Shown here one piece after another: positions 9,670-18,623 of a stretch of DNA of 64,000 nt. Source of the DNA: Vibrio diabolicus (GTDB lineage Bacteria; Pseudomonadota; Gammaproteobacteria; Enterobacterales; Vibrionaceae); contig CCKK01000018.1 of the NCBI GenBank assembly GCA_001048675.1, positions 310,001-374,000 on the forward strand, written 5' to 3'. Every line of letters starts with the position of its first letter. The stretch's first letter is position 1. The translations under genes and the position numbers were made by a program. The notes under the pieces were generated by a model. That model was not told where the DNA came from, searched no databases, and saw only the letters and a program-made list of their open reading frames with translations.

Positions 9670-10800
9670 CTAGCCGACAAGTGCTAGCAAGATACCAGCG
9701 GCAACCGCTGAGCCCAATACACCAGCTACGTTTGGTCCCATCGCATGCATCAACAAGAAGTTTTGCGGGTTAGCTTGTAAGCCGACCTTGTTCACCACAC
9801 GCGCGGCCATTGGTACCGCAGAAACGCCAGCCGCACCGATAAGTGGGTTGATGTCTTCTTTTGATAACTTGTTCAGCAACTTAGCCATTAGCACACCAGC
9901 ACCCGTGCCAATACTAAACGCAACCGCACCAAGCCCTAAAATGCCTAATGTTTCTAAGTTCAGGAATTGATCCGCTTGCAGCTTCGAGCCAACCCCTAAG
10001 CCCAAGAAGATCGTCACGATGTTGATCAGCTCATTTTGTGCGGTTTTCGATAGACGATCGACCACACCCGCTTCACGCATTAAGTTACCAAGACAGAACA
10101 TACCGACAAGAGGCGTTGCTGAAGGTAGGAAAAGAATCGTCATGAGTAATACTGCCATCGGGAACAATACCTTTTCCCATTTACCCACGTGACGCAGTTG
10201 CGCCATTTGAATCTCACGTTCTTCCTTAGTGGTTAGCGCCTTCATGATTGGCGGCTGAATGATTGGCACTAAAGCCATGTAGCTGTACGCGGCTACAGCA
10301 ATCGCACCAAGCAGGTCTGGTGATAACTTACTTGCTAAGAAAATCGCCGTTGGGCCATCCGCACCACCGATGATAGCGATAGACGATGCATCCGCCATGG
10401 AGAACTCCATGCCAGGTACATAGTTGAGCAAAATAGCGCCAAACAGTGTCGCAAAAATACCAAACTGAGCTGCCGCACCTAGCCACAACGTTTTTGGGTT
10501 TGCGATCAAAGCACCAAAGTCGGTCATCGCACCCACACCCATGAAGATCAACAACGGGAACACACCCGATTCAATCCCAATGTAGTAAACGTAGTAGAGC
10601 AAGCCGCCAGGCTCAGTAAAGCCAGCATTTGGAATATTCGCCAAGATAGCACCAAAACCAATCGGCAATAACAGTAAAGGTTCAAAGCCTTTTTTGATTG
10701 CCAAAAACAGCAAGGTACAACCAACCAGCATCATACAGATTTGGCCGAACTCGAAGTTAGCGATCCCTGTTTCTGCCCAAAGGGTTAACAATCCGTCCAT
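9670..10800 (-). CDS. oadB: Oxaloacetate decarboxylase sodium pump, beta subunit
   Basis: A 376-residue polytopic inner-membrane protein, the carboxybiotin decarboxylase that couples release of CO2 to export of Na+. Family segments are visible: [29 protein letters not shown], and the conserved [22 protein letters not shown] segment, which holds the sodium-site aspartate. The C-terminal [19 protein letters not shown] and [16 protein letters not shown] also match. It is the last gene of oadGAB, separated by 9 bases from oadA, and ends before a strong terminator. Short relative to some 433-residue homologues, but the core is complete. Confidence 0.97.
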   Translation of the reverse strand: MDGLLTLWAETGIANFEFGQICMMLVGCTLLFLAIKKGFEPLLLLPIGFGAILANIPNAGFTEPGGLLYYVYYIGIESGVFPLLIFMGVGAMTDFGALIANPKTLWLGAAAQFGIFATLFGAILLNYVPGMEFSMADASSIAIIGGADGPTAIFLASKLSPDLLGAIAVAAYSYMALVPIIQPPIMKALTTKEEREIQMAQLRHVGKWEKVLFPMAVLLMTILFLPSATPLVGMFCLGNLMREAGVVDRLSKTAQNELINIVTIFLGLGVGSKLQADQFLNLETLGILGLGAVAFSIGTGAGVLMAKLLNKLSKEDINPLIGAAGVSAVPMAARVVNKVGLQANPQNFLLMHAMGPNVAGVLGSAVAAGILLALVG

Positions 10801-10809
10801 GATACTCCC

Positions 10810-12594
10810 TTACGCCAGGCTCAACAGAGGCGCACCTACTGTGACAGCATCGCCTTCTTTAACGTTCAACTCTTGAACCACACCACCACGCGCCGCACGC
10901 ACTTCTGTTTCCATCTTCATTGCTTCAAGAATCAGTAGTACATCGCCTTCAGCCACTTCAGCGCCAGGCTGAACATTCACTTTAAAGATGTTACCGGCAA
11001 GAGGAGCAGGCACCGCTTCAGCAGAAGCGCTAGAAGGTGCGCTAGGTGCCGTCGATTTTGCAGGCGCCGCAGAAGGAGCGACAGAGGTTAGCTCGCCTTG
11101 AGGACCAACTTCCACCTCATACACCTGTCCGTCAACACGTACGCTATAAGTTTCTACGCCGCCAGTTGCTGGTTGCGCCGCAGGTACGGCAGGCTTCGCG
11201 GCTTCTAGCGTTGGTGCAGGTTCAAATGCTTCTGGGTTTTCACGATTCTTAAGGAACTTGAGACCAACTTGAGGGAAAAGCGCATAAGTAAGTACATCAT
11301 CAACACGCTCACTTGCTAGCTTAATACCTTCTGAGTTCGCTTTCTCCATCAGATCAACAGTAAGCGTCTCCATTTCAGGCTCAAGCAAATCGGCAGGACG
11401 ACAAGTAATAGGCTCTTTGCCATCAAGTACTTTAGCTTGCAGCTCTGCATTTAACTCGGCTGGCGCTTGACCGTATTCGCCTTTCAATAGACCAGCGGTT
11501 TCCTTAGTGATGCTCTTATAGCGCTCGCCAGTAAGCACGTTAATCACCGCTTGCGTCCCGACGATCTGCGAAGTTGGAGTCACCAATGGAATGAAACCAA
11601 GATCTTCGCGAACACGAGGGATCTCTTCTAAGACTTCATCAATGCGATCCGCCGCGCCCTGTTCTTTCAACTGGCCTTCCATGTTAGTCAGCATGCCGCC
11701 AGGCACTTGAGCAATCAGGATGCGAGAGTCTACACCTTTCAACTGACCTTCCCACTTCGCGTACTTCTTACGTACTTCACGGAAATACGCGGCGATAGGT
11801 TCTAGTTGCTCGAGCTTCAAATTCGTATCTCGCTCGGTTCCTTCTAGCATCGCGACTACCGTTTCCGTCGGTGTGTGACCATAGGTACAACTCATTGAAG
11901 AAATCGCTGTATCGAGAATATCAATACCAGCTTCAACTGCTTTTACCGCTGTCGCAGTAGACAAGCCTGTCGTCGCGTGACAATGAAGTGCTAATGGCAC
12001 ATCACAAGACGCTTTGATACGCGTGATAAGCTCTTCCGCTTCATAAGGCTTGAGTAAGCCAGACATATCTTTAATACACAGTGAATGACAACCTAAATCC
12101 TCTAGGCGTTTTGCCAAGTCAACCCAAGTGTCTGCGTTATGCACAGGGCTTGTTGTGTAAGACAGCGTACCTTGAGCATGTGCGCCAACATCGACCGTTG
12201 CTTTAACAGCCTTCTGGAAGTTTCGCACGTCATTCATTGCATCAAAGATACGGAATACGTCCATACCGTTAGCATGTGCGCGTTCAACGAACTTCTCTAC
12301 TACGTCGTCGGCATAATGGCGGTATCCTAAAAGGTTTTGACCACGCAGTAGCATTTGCATTGGCGTATTAGGCATCGCTTTTTTCAGCTCACGTAAACGC
12401 TCCCAAGGGTCTTCCCCTAAGAATCGAATACAAGAATCAAACGTTGCGCCACCCCAAGTCTCTAGAGACCAGTAACCAACCTTATCCAACTCAGCTGCGA
12501 TAGGCAGCATATCCTCAATACGCATACGCGTGGCAAATAGTGATTGATGGGCATCACGAAGGACCACATCTGTAATAGCTAGTGGTTTAGACAT
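10810..12594 (-). CDS. oadA: Oxaloacetate decarboxylase sodium pump, alpha subunit (biotin carrier)
   Basis: A 594-residue soluble subunit. The N-terminal carboxyltransferase domain (about 1-300) has the [17 protein letters not shown] metal/substrate motif, [13 protein letters not shown] and [11 protein letters not shown] helical conserved carboxylase domain follows. An Ala/Pro-rich linker (about 465-525) leads to a C-terminal biotinyl domain with the biotin-accepting lysine in EAMKMETE. It transfers the carboxyl group of oxaloacetate to biotin, and OadB then decarboxylates it to drive Na+ export during citrate or oxaloacetate fermentation. It follows oadG by 31 bases and precedes oadB by 9. 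Confidence 0.98.
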   Translation of the reverse strand: MSKPLAITDVVLRDAHQSLFATRMRIEDMLPIAAELDKVGYWSLETWGGATFDSCIRFLGEDPWERLRELKKAMPNTPMQMLLRGQNLLGYRHYADDVVEKFVERAHANGMDVFRIFDAMNDVRNFQKAVKATVDVGAHAQGTLSYTTSPVHNADTWVDLAKRLEDLGCHSLCIKDMSGLLKPYEAEELITRIKASCDVPLALHCHATTGLSTATAVKAVEAGIDILDTAISSMSCTYGHTPTETVVAMLEGTERDTNLKLEQLEPIAAYFREVRKKYAKWEGQLKGVDSRILIAQVPGGMLTNMEGQLKEQGAADRIDEVLEEIPRVREDLGFIPLVTPTSQIVGTQAVINVLTGERYKSITKETAGLLKGEYGQAPAELNAELQAKVLDGKEPITCRPADLLEPEMETLTVDLMEKANSEGIKLASERVDDVLTYALFPQVGLKFLKNRENPEAFEPAPTLEAAKPAVPAAQPATGGVETYSVRVDGQVYEVEVGPQGELTSVAPSAAPAKSTAPSAPSSASAEAVPAPLAGNIFKVNVQPGAEVAEGDVLLILEAMKMETEVRAARGGVVQELNVKEGDAVTVGAPLLSLA

Positions 12595-12625
12595 GCTCTT
12601 AAACTCCTTTTTAATCCTGGTTCGG

Positions 12626-12883
12626 CTACTTCGCGAATGAGGCGCGATGTTTATAAATCGCAGCCGAGATCGCCGCCACTACTTGTGGACTAACAGCTGA
12701 AGAGGTTGATTGAATATTAGTATTTGTTTTTGGTGCTGCGATCGGCTCTGGTACTTCTTCTGGTACCAATTTCGACATTAGCCGAACGAGATAAACAAGA
12801 ATAGTGAGGAAAATAAATACGACCGCCATCCCCGTTAGCATCAGGGTGGCCGCATCTACTAGCAGGCTTCCTATATTAGTCAT
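12626..12883 (-). CDS. oadG: Oxaloacetate decarboxylase sodium pump, gamma subunit
   Basis: A small 85-residue subunit with one N-terminal transmembrane helix ([20 protein letters not shown]), a Pro-rich linker and a C-terminal segment ([14 protein letters not shown]) that matches the OadG pattern for contacting OadA and binding zinc. It holds the soluble alpha subunit to the membrane beta subunit. The ATG at 12883 (MTNIGSLL) follows GGAAG; a longer open frame to 12904 has no comparable ribosome binding site. It is the first gene of oadGAB. Confidence 0.92.
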   Translation of the reverse strand: MTNIGSLLVDAATLMLTGMAVVFIFLTILVYLVRLMSKLVPEEVPEPIAAPKTNTNIQSTSSAVSPQVVAAISAAIYKHRASFAK

Positions 12884-12949
12884 GTTGCTTCCTTTCTTTG
12901 TCATCCTGACAACGTGCAGGACTTTAATAGCGTCAAATCCCGACCAATG

Positions 12950-12978
12950 GATTATCTCGATTGGTTAAATTTTGTCAA
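12950..12978 (-). promoter_or_regulatory. Candidate promoter of oadGAB
   Basis: On the minus strand a consensus TTGACA (12973-12978) is followed after 16 or 17 bases by GATAAT or ATAATC (about 12950-12956), some 65 bases upstream of the oadG start. A TGTGATCT half-site further upstream (about 13040) may be part of a CRP site, but its second half is poor. Confidence 0.55.
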
Positions 12979-13402
12979 TTTTGTTTAAGGAAGGTTTGTA
13001 ATAATCCTGATAAATGATTATTTATTCACTACCCAGATCACAGTTCATGACAAAATAATTACTGCGAATCTGCTATCTCCTTACGAACAGAGTAAAGGAG
13101 GACATAAATAAAAACTGCGATTTGGATTTCAAAACCAAATCGAGATTTACACATAAAAGCCAATAAAAACAAAAGGATGTCATTTAATAACAATTAATAA
13201 ACAAATAAAAAACAAAGAAGTTACATTTAAACAATTGAAGTGAAAGAAACGGAAATCAATATACAGGAGAGATAGTAAGGATGGATTCACAAACTACAGC
13301 AGAAACTTTATTCCAAATTGCTTAGATAAGCACATATTCGCTTTTGGAAAAGAAGGGCATCGCCTCTAACGACTCAGGTTATAGTTCTAGATGTCCAGAT
13401 AC
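12979..13402. other. AT-rich intergenic island with an 8-bp inverted repeat
   Basis: This stretch separates oadG from the tRNA array. From about 13085 to 13280 it is markedly poorer in G+C than the flanking genes. It contains an inverted repeat CGATTTGG (13118-13125) and its complement (13135-13142) with a 9-base loop. A 14-codon reading frame with a good ribosome binding site is listed separately. No recognisable longer gene is present on either strand. The composition suggests foreign or decayed DNA next to tRNA genes. Confidence 0.5.
13281..13325 (+). CDS. Possible 14-codon minigene or 5' remnant of a small gene
   Basis: ATG at 13281, preceded by an AGGAG/AAGG purine-rich site, encodes MDSQTTAETLFQIA and ends at TAG (13323-13325). 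The same frame stays open after the TAG for about 57 codons and begins with a protein-like ISTYSLLEKKGIASND before running through the terminator at 13403-13431 and the tRNA relic. It could be a leader peptide, a real minigene, or a small gene broken by an amber codon (one base from a tyrosine codon). I recognise no family. Confidence 0.3.
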   Translation: MDSQTTAETLFQIA

Positions 13403-13431
13403 AAAAAAGCCTCGCAATTGCGAGGCTTTTT
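13403..13431. terminator. Bidirectional terminator at the end of the tRNA array
   Basis: A 7-bp GC-rich stem, GCCTCGC (13409-13415) with GCGAGGC (13420-13426), and an AATT loop. A6 lies on the left and T5 on the right. On the minus strand it would end the tRNA transcript; on the plus strand it would end any transcript carrying the minigene. Confidence 0.85.
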
Positions 13432-13438
13432 CAGTAAA

Positions 13439-13485
13439 TGGCGCGTCCTGGAGGATTCGAATCTATCCAGCTGAGCTAAGGACGC
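13439..13485 (-). pseudogene. tRNA-Arg-like relic, 47 nt, anticodon arm and half of T arm deleted
   Basis: On the minus strand: a perfect 7-bp acceptor stem (GCGTCCT with AGGACGC), discriminator G and encoded CCA, and the 5' part of the D arm (GCTCAGCTGGATAGA). This is joined directly to TTCGAATCCTCC, the T loop and the 3' T-stem strand. Compared with the 58-nt sister copy at 13692-13749, a further 11 bases are missing, so neither the D stem nor the T stem can close. The body resembles arginine tRNAs. It lies downstream of a weak terminator-like hairpin, so it may not be transcribed. Confidence 0.8.
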
Positions 13486-13540
13486 GCAGATCTTCTTGCT
13501 AGGAAGTTGTGAAGCAAATCACATTCATTTCTTACGAAAC

Positions 13541-13560
13541 AAAAAAAAGGCCATCGGGCC
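13541..13560 (-). terminator. Weak terminator-like hairpin inside the tRNA array
   Basis: On the minus strand GGCC-CGAT-GGCC (13549-13560) is followed by T8 (13541-13548). The stem is only 4 bp but fully GC, and the T-tract is long. It lies just after the second tRNA-Ser and before the 47-nt relic. Confidence 0.45.
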
Positions 13561-13570
13561 AGTCAATGAA

Positions 13571-13662
13571 TGGCGGTGAAGGAGGGATTCGAACCCTCGA
13601 TACGGGATAAACCGTATACTCCCTTAGCAGGGGAGCGCCTTCAGCCTCTCGGCCACCTCACC
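13571..13662 (-). tRNA. tRNA-Ser (anticodon GCT), second copy
   Basis: A 92-nt class II tRNA. It has acceptor GGTGAGG paired to CTTCACC with one G-U at the sixth pair, discriminator G and encoded CCA. The anticodon loop CTGCTAA gives GCT (13626-13628 on the complement), reading AGC/AGU serine codons. The long variable arm and the T loop TTCGAATC are present. It is nearly identical to the copy at 13782-13873. It is expected in this position by analogy with E. coli serV downstream of csrA. Confidence 0.96.
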
Positions 13663-13691
13663 GTTTTCATTGTTATATCTCAGAAGAGATA

Positions 13692-13749
13692 TGGCGCGTC
13701 CTGGAGGATTCGAACCTCCGACCGCTCTATCCAGCTGAGCTAAGGACGC
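13692..13749 (-). pseudogene. tRNA-Arg-like gene lacking the entire anticodon arm, 58 nt
   Basis: On the minus strand: acceptor GCGTCCT paired perfectly with AGGACGC, a complete D arm (GCTC-AGCTGGATA-GAGC), then GGTC directly followed by a complete T arm (GGAGGTTCGAATCCTCC), discriminator G and encoded CCA. Nothing lies between the D arm and the variable region, so about 19 nt comprising the anticodon stem and loop are absent. Acceptor, D and T stems all still fold. The body is arginine-type (compare the E. coli serV-argVYZQ arrangement), but without an anticodon the identity cannot be proved. A deletion between short GAG-like direct repeats would explain it. Confidence 0.85.
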
Positions 13750-13781
13750 ACTTTTTTGTTGATTTCTCAACATTGCAAGAA

Positions 13782-13873
13782 TGGCGGTGAGGGAGGGATT
13801 CGAACCCTCGATACGGGATAAACCGTATACTCCCTTAGCAGGGGAGCGCCTTCAGCCTCTCGGCCACCTCACC
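13782..13873 (-). tRNA. tRNA-Ser (anticodon GCT), first copy
   Basis: A 92-nt class II serine tRNA with a fully paired acceptor (GGTGAGG with CCTCACC), discriminator G, encoded CCA, anticodon GCT (13837-13839 on the complement), a long variable arm and TTCGAATC in the T loop. It is the promoter-proximal gene of the array, 15 bases downstream of the -10 of a strong stable-RNA promoter. The second copy at 13571-13662 differs mainly in one acceptor pair. Confidence 0.97.
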
Positions 13874-13888
13874 GTCTTGCGGAGGCAC

Positions 13889-13916
13889 ATATTACGTTTT
13901 ACCGAAAATATGTCAA
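13889..13916 (-). promoter_or_regulatory. Promoter of the tRNA array
   Basis: On the minus strand TTGACA (13911-13916), 16-base spacer, TAATAT (13889-13894), followed by a GC-rich discriminator (GTGCCTCCGC) typical of stringently controlled stable-RNA promoters. It lies directly in front of the first tRNA-Ser. Confidence 0.85.
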
Positions 13917-14140
13917 ACACTTTCTTTGAAAAAATCCACGAAACTGACTTAACCGTTGCTGATTTAATCAAAGTGACTATTAAACGAACTTTACCACTCT
14001 ATTATGATGAAAAAAAGAGAGTCTTCTCTGAAAAAAAGACATTTATTTTCAAACAACTTCCTGGTGTTCGATTCAACAATATTGACGGATTCACAGCCAC
14101 AGTCAACACAATGGTTTCCGCAAATCTTCAAAAACATTAA
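13910..14140 (+). CDS. Doubtful small open frame between the tRNA promoter and csrA
   Basis: A 76-codon frame beginning MSNTFFEKIHETDLTVAD and ending 5 bases before a bidirectional terminator. The amino acid composition looks plausible (KKTFIFKQLPGVRFNNIDGF). Against it, the ATG overlaps the -35 element of the divergent tRNA promoter, there is no ribosome binding site, and the frame stays open upstream through a tRNA gene, which weakens the argument from openness. I recognise no family. It may simply be the AT-rich upstream region of the tRNA promoter. Confidence 0.25.
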   Translation: MSNTFFEKIHETDLTVADLIKVTIKRTLPLYYDEKKRVFSEKKTFIFKQLPGVRFNNIDGFTATVNTMVSANLQKH

Positions 14141-14145
14141 AGACT

Positions 14146-14175
14146 AAAAAGGCCAACCCTTCGGTTAGCCTTTTT
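14146..14175. terminator. Terminator downstream of csrA (bidirectional)
   Basis: Stem AAAAAGGC/GCCTTTTT with an inner AACC/GGTT helix across one mismatch and a 4-base loop. It lies 32 bases beyond the csrA stop codon and can also end transcripts from the left. Confidence 0.8.
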
Positions 14176-14207
14176 CATTCAAACTAAGCTCTGTAAACAG
14201 GAGCGAC

Positions 14208-14405
14208 TTAGTAGTTACCTGAAGCAACGTTGCCATTGCCTTTTTCAGCTTGAATGCGCATGTAGATTTCTTCACGGTGAACTGAAACCTCTTTCGGAGC
14301 GTTAACGCCGATACGTACTTGGTTACCTTTCACACCTAGTACAGTTACAGTCACTTCATCACCAATCATCAGTGTTTCGCCTACGCGGCGAGTCAAAATT
14401 AGCAT
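14208..14405 (-). CDS. csrA: Carbon storage regulator CsrA
   Basis: A 65-residue RNA-binding homodimer, [24 protein letters not shown] with the conserved [11 protein letters not shown] segment; L4 and R44 are the RNA-contact residues by family numbering. CsrA binds GGA motifs in mRNA leaders and represses or stabilises them, controlling central carbon flux, motility and, in vibrios, quorum-sensing output. It is sequestered by Csr sRNAs made under VarS/VarA; the VarS/BarA-type kinase is encoded at 38139-40937. AAGGAGC precedes the start. It lies downstream of lysC and upstream of the tRNA-Ser array, the usual gammaproteobacterial arrangement. Confidence 0.98.
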   Translation of the reverse strand: MLILTRRVGETLMIGDEVTVTVLGVKGNQVRIGVNAPKEVSVHREEIYMRIQAEKGNGNVASGNY

Positions 14406-14497
14406 TCTTTGCTCCTTGAGTAATCTCTAAATTTTCTTGCTACAAAGCTATTATCCAACAAAAGTTATATTTTCGTAAACTACCTTGTTAGCGAAAA

Positions 14498-15685
14498 TCA
14501 GCCTAAAAAGGCATGTTTTTGTTGAATGTTTAATGCTTCACTAGATGTAATGTAAGCATCATGCAGAATGTTTGCTGCTGTATCCACACATTCGGGTGCT
14601 AAAACTAGCATCATAGTGAGTGCATTCGTTGCGCTGAAATTGATCTCAATATCTCGCTTTGCCAACAAATCGCATGCGTGCTCTACCATTCCATTGGCCT
14701 CAAGCCCCACTGCGGTCAACAGGCTTACCACTTCACTATTACGGATTTTGTCGCTGAACACCAGATCGAACTTGGCACATGCATCTTGTTTTATCATGAT
14801 ACCTGCCCGTTCTGCTTCCTCGATCACATTCCAAATGTCTATACCCAACATCTGACATTGTTTTGTAGCACTAGATAAATGTTCTTTATCGACTTCAATA
14901 ATGGCAAGGTCACGTTGAATGGCTATACCAGAGACGGCTTGATTGCCTGACTCCCCCTTTACCAAACTGCCTTCATTAACATCAAATGTCGAAAGCACGC
15001 GTAGTGGCACATTATTCTTCCATGCAAATTGCACTGAAGGTAAATGTAATACTTTTGCGCCTCGGCTTGCCATCGCTTCCATTGAAGGAAAATCGATAAC
15101 CGCCAATTTGCGCGCATTTTTCACTACACGTGGGTCACAAGTATAAATACCATCAACGTCGGTAAAGATTTGACACTCGTCAGCGCGCAATGCGCCCGCC
15201 AGTGCCACAGCGCTCGTATCTGAGCCACCTCGACCTAATGTGGTGATATCCCCGTTCTCATTCACACCTTGAAAGCCCGCAACAATCACGATTTGGTCTT
15301 GCTCAAGCAATCCCATAATTGTCGTGGTATCAATGTGTTTAATCGTTGCGTCATTGTGTTGATTATCCGTCACAATATTCGCCTGTGCTCCGGTAAGCGA
15401 GCGCGCAGCATGACCCATTTTATTCAAAGTCATGGCTAACAGTGCCATTGACACTTGCTCACCAGCAGAGAGCAAAACATCAAGTTCTCGAGCTGTAGGT
15501 ACGCTATCTATCTGTTTAGCGAGATCCATCAGTCTGTTTGTTTCGCCTGACATTGCAGACACGACAACAACAACTTGATTGCCATCATTTTTCGCCTTAA
15601 TGATGTGTTCAGCGACTTGGTGGATTCTTTCAATTGAACCCACAGAGGTTCCGCCAAACTTTTGCACGATAAGGGGCTTTTTCAC
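14498..15685 (-). CDS. lysC: Aspartate kinase (monofunctional)
   Basis: A 395-residue aspartokinase, which phosphorylates aspartate at the head of the lysine, threonine, methionine and diaminopimelate pathways. The kinase domain has VQKFGGTSVGSIERI at the start, AGFQGVNENGDITTLGRGGSDTSAVALA and FTDVDGIYTCDPRVV. Two C-terminal ACT repeats (about 255-390) should bind an inhibitory amino acid. The start is GTG at 15685, with AAGGTGA about 9 bases upstream. The position between alaS and csrA is conserved in gammaproteobacteria. Which end product inhibits it cannot be told; the lysC symbol is used as commonly in Vibrio. I see no obvious lysine riboswitch in the 160-base upstream region. Confidence 0.9.
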   Translation of the reverse strand: MKKPLIVQKFGGTSVGSIERIHQVAEHIIKAKNDGNQVVVVVSAMSGETNRLMDLAKQIDSVPTARELDVLLSAGEQVSMALLAMTLNKMGHAARSLTGAQANIVTDNQHNDATIKHIDTTTIMGLLEQDQIVIVAGFQGVNENGDITTLGRGGSDTSAVALAGALRADECQIFTDVDGIYTCDPRVVKNARKLAVIDFPSMEAMASRGAKVLHLPSVQFAWKNNVPLRVLSTFDVNEGSLVKGESGNQAVSGIAIQRDLAIIEVDKEHLSSATKQCQMLGIDIWNVIEEAERAGIMIKQDACAKFDLVFSDKIRNSEVVSLLTAVGLEANGMVEHACDLLAKRDIEINFSATNALTMMLVLAPECVDTAANILHDAYITSSEALNIQQKHAFLG

Positions 15686-15843
15686 CAGTCTTCACCTTCC
15701 CAAGACCGAAGTCTCTTTAGAACTGCTTACATCTTAAATATTTCCTTTGAGAAAAATTATATAAGCAGTAGTTACAACAAAAACCAAGCAGCTTAAATGA
15801 CTCGGTTAACTTTTGGTCAATTAAACCACTTGGTTGACTAAAA

Positions 15844-15885
15844 AAAATTACGCTCAATCAAAGAAACTTGATTGAGCGTAATTTT
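15844..15885 (-). terminator. Terminator of alaS
   Basis: A 14-bp perfect stem (15848-15861 with 15868-15881), extended by A/T pairs and followed by a T-run on the minus strand, 13 bases after the alaS stop codon. Confidence 0.9.
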
Positions 15886-15898
15886 ATTAGTTAAGAGC

Positions 15899-18481
15899 TT
15901 ATAAACGCTCTTCTAGCCAAGGCTGAACTGTTTTGATTGCCTCTGGTAGTGCTGAAACATCAGTACCACCGGCTTGAGCCATGTCTGGACGACCACCGCC
16001 CTTACCACCGACTTGCTCTGCAACCATTTTAACCAGATCACCTGCTTTTACTTTACCAGTGAGATCTTTAGTCACACCAGCAATCAAGCCAACCTTGTCA
16101 CCCGTTACGTTTGCAAGCAGTACAACACCAGAACCCATTTGATTCTTGATGTCATCAACCATGGTACGTAGGTTCTTGCTATCAGCACCTTCAAGAGCCG
16201 CAACTAGAACTTTTGTGCCATTTACTTCAACCGCTTTGCCCATGATGTTAGCGCTTTCTGCGGCCGCCATCTTATCTTTTAGCTTCTGCACTTCTTTCTC
16301 TAGTGCTTTTGCTTTCTGTGCAGATTCTGCCAGTTTCTCTTCGTACTTCGCATTTTGAGCTTCAATGGCGTCTAATGCCGCCTCGCCTGTTACCGCTTCA
16401 ATACGACGAATACCGGCTGCAATACCGCTTTCTGATGTAATTTTGAATAGACCAATATCACCCGTGCTTGATGCGTGAATACCACCACAAAGCTCAGTAG
16501 AGAAGTCGCCCATAGACAGCACGCGAACTTCGTCATCGTACTTCTCACCAAACAATGCCATTGCGCCTTTCTTCTTAGCAGACTCAATGTCCATCACATT
16601 GGTTTCAATCGTGTGGTTACGACGAATTTGTGCGTTTACTAGACGCTCAACTTCTTTCAGTTCTGCTGCAGTTACTGCCTCTAGGTGTGAGAAGTCGAAA
16701 CGTAGGCTGTCAGCTTTCACTAGTGAGCCTTTCTGAGTTACGTGTTCACCAAGAACTTGGCGTAGTGCTGCGTGTAGCAAGTGCGTTGCTGAGTGGTTTA
16801 GAGAGATAGCTGCGCGACGCTCTGCGTCAACGATAGTTGCTACTTCGTCGCCTTTCGCTAGAACGCCTTCTGCCATTACACCGTGGTGTGCAATTGCGTT
16901 ACCTAGTTTTTGAGTGTCCTCAACGCGGAATACACCAGATTCAGTACGGATTTCACCCGCGTCACCACACTGACCGCCTGACTCTGCGTAGAATGGCGTT
17001 TCACCAAGCACGATGATGGCTTTGTCGCCTGCAGATAGTGAGTCTACTTCGTTGCCTTCAACGAACATCGCAGCGACTGAACTAGAACCTTTAGTACCTG
17101 TGTAACCACAGAATTCTGTTTGCGTATCAACTTTGATTGCTGCGTTATAATCTGTACCGAATTGACCAGCTTCACGCGCACGTTGACGCTGCTCTTCCAT
17201 CGCTTTTTCGAAACCCTCTTCGTCGATCGCGAACTCACGCTCACGTGCAACGTCGTTAGTGAGGTCTGCTGGGAAGCCGTAAGTATCGTAAAGCTTGAAT
17301 ACCGTTTCGCCGTCTAGCACTTTGCCATCTAGGTTATCTAATGCTTCGTTAAGAATTACCATACCGCGCTCAAGTGTACGACCGAAGTTTTCTTCTTCGA
17401 TACGCAGCACTTTTTCAACCACTGCTTGTTGACGCTTCAGCTCTTCACCAGCTGTACCCATCACTTCTGCTAATACGCCAACAAGCTTATAGAAGAATGC
17501 ACCTTGTGCACCTAGCTTGTTACCATGACGTACGGCACGACGAATGATACGACGTAGTACGTAACCACGACCTTCATTTGAAGGCATCACACCATCAACA
17601 ATCAAGAATGAACATGAACGGATGTGGTCAGCAATAACGCGTAGCGATTGGTTCGATAGATCTTCATAACCAATGACTTCAGCCGCTGCTTTGATAAGAG
17701 TTTGGAATACATCGATTTCGTAGTTTGAGTGAACGCCTTGCATGATTGCAGAGATACGCTCGATACCCATACCAGTATCTACCGATGGTTTTGGTAGCGG
17801 TTCCATAGTGCCGTCTGCGTGACGGTTGAACTGCATGAATACGTTGTTCCAGATCTCGATGAAACGGTCACCGTCTTCTTCAGGCGTGCCAGGACGACCA
17901 CCCCAGATATGTTCACCGTGATCGTAGAAGATTTCAGTACATGGACCACAAGGACCAGTGTCGCCCATTTGCCAGAAGTTATCAGACTCGTAAGGCTTGC
18001 CACCTTCTTTGTCACCAATGCGCACGATACGATCAGCAGGCACGCCAACTTTTTTGTTCCAGATGTCGAATGCTTCGTCATCGGTTTCGTAAACGGTTAC
18101 CAATAGACGATCCGCAGGCAGTTTAAGAACTTCGGTTAGGAATTCCCAAGCAAATGAAATCGCATCTTCTTTGAAATAGTCGCCAAAGCTGAAGTTGCCT
18201 AGCATTTCAAAGAATGTGTGGTGACGAGCGGTAAAGCCAACATTTTCCAGGTCGTTGTGTTTACCACCAGCACGTACACAACGTTGAGCCGTAGTCGCTC
18301 GAGTATAGGCTCGTTTTTCTAAGCCTAAGAAACAATCTTTAAATTGGTTCATACCTGCGTTTGTGAACAGCAGGGTTGGGTCGTTATGTGGAACTAACGA
18401 TGAACTTTCTACGATTTGGTGTCCTTTGCTTTCAAAGAACTTGAGGAACGCGTTACGAACCTCGTCAGTGCTCATGTACAT
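15899..18481 (-). CDS. alaS: Alanyl-tRNA synthetase AlaS
   Basis: An 860-residue class II synthetase charging tRNA-Ala. The aminoacylation domain (about 1-450) includes [14 protein letters not shown] and [22 protein letters not shown]. The editing domain has the zinc motifs [11 protein letters not shown] and CGGIH, which clear mischarged Ser/Gly, and the C-Ala domain follows a coiled coil around 700-740. Two ATGs two codons apart are possible starts: the first (18481) has AGGAAGAG at good spacing, the second (18475, [10 protein letters not shown]) matches the usual family start. It lies downstream of recX and upstream of lysC. Confidence 0.98.
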   Translation of the reverse strand: MYMSTDEVRNAFLKFFESKGHQIVESSSLVPHNDPTLLFTNAGMNQFKDCFLGLEKRAYTRATTAQRCVRAGGKHNDLENVGFTARHHTFFEMLGNFSFGDYFKEDAISFAWEFLTEVLKLPADRLLVTVYETDDEAFDIWNKKVGVPADRIVRIGDKEGGKPYESDNFWQMGDTGPCGPCTEIFYDHGEHIWGGRPGTPEEDGDRFIEIWNNVFMQFNRHADGTMEPLPKPSVDTGMGIERISAIMQGVHSNYEIDVFQTLIKAAAEVIGYEDLSNQSLRVIADHIRSCSFLIVDGVMPSNEGRGYVLRRIIRRAVRHGNKLGAQGAFFYKLVGVLAEVMGTAGEELKRQQAVVEKVLRIEEENFGRTLERGMVILNEALDNLDGKVLDGETVFKLYDTYGFPADLTNDVAREREFAIDEEGFEKAMEEQRQRAREAGQFGTDYNAAIKVDTQTEFCGYTGTKGSSSVAAMFVEGNEVDSLSAGDKAIIVLGETPFYAESGGQCGDAGEIRTESGVFRVEDTQKLGNAIAHHGVMAEGVLAKGDEVATIVDAERRAAISLNHSATHLLHAALRQVLGEHVTQKGSLVKADSLRFDFSHLEAVTAAELKEVERLVNAQIRRNHTIETNVMDIESAKKKGAMALFGEKYDDEVRVLSMGDFSTELCGGIHASSTGDIGLFKITSESGIAAGIRRIEAVTGEAALDAIEAQNAKYEEKLAESAQKAKALEKEVQKLKDKMAAAESANIMGKAVEVNGTKVLVAALEGADSKNLRTMVDDIKNQMGSGVVLLANVTGDKVGLIAGVTKDLTGKVKAGDLVKMVAEQVGGKGGGRPDMAQAGGTDVSALPEAIKTVQPWLEERL

Positions 18482-18623
18482 GCAGCTCTTCCTGAAAATA
18501 GTCGAGTTAGAATTTTGCCGTATTGTAGATCATGCAAACAGCTGAGACTAGTTTTCTTGAGGAAAAGAGGGAGTAGAAGAAAAAATTTGAAGCAAAACAA
18601 AAATCAGCGCAATTAGATCAACG

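Noticed and set aside
13781..13909. Open plus-strand frame upstream of the 13910 ATG
   Set aside because: It runs through the complete tRNA-Ser gene and its promoter on the other strand, so it cannot be a sensible coding region.
15686..15850. Lysine riboswitch upstream of lysC
   Set aside because: The region is short and lacks the expected multi-helix junction and conserved purine-rich core. I could not build an L-box fold by eye.
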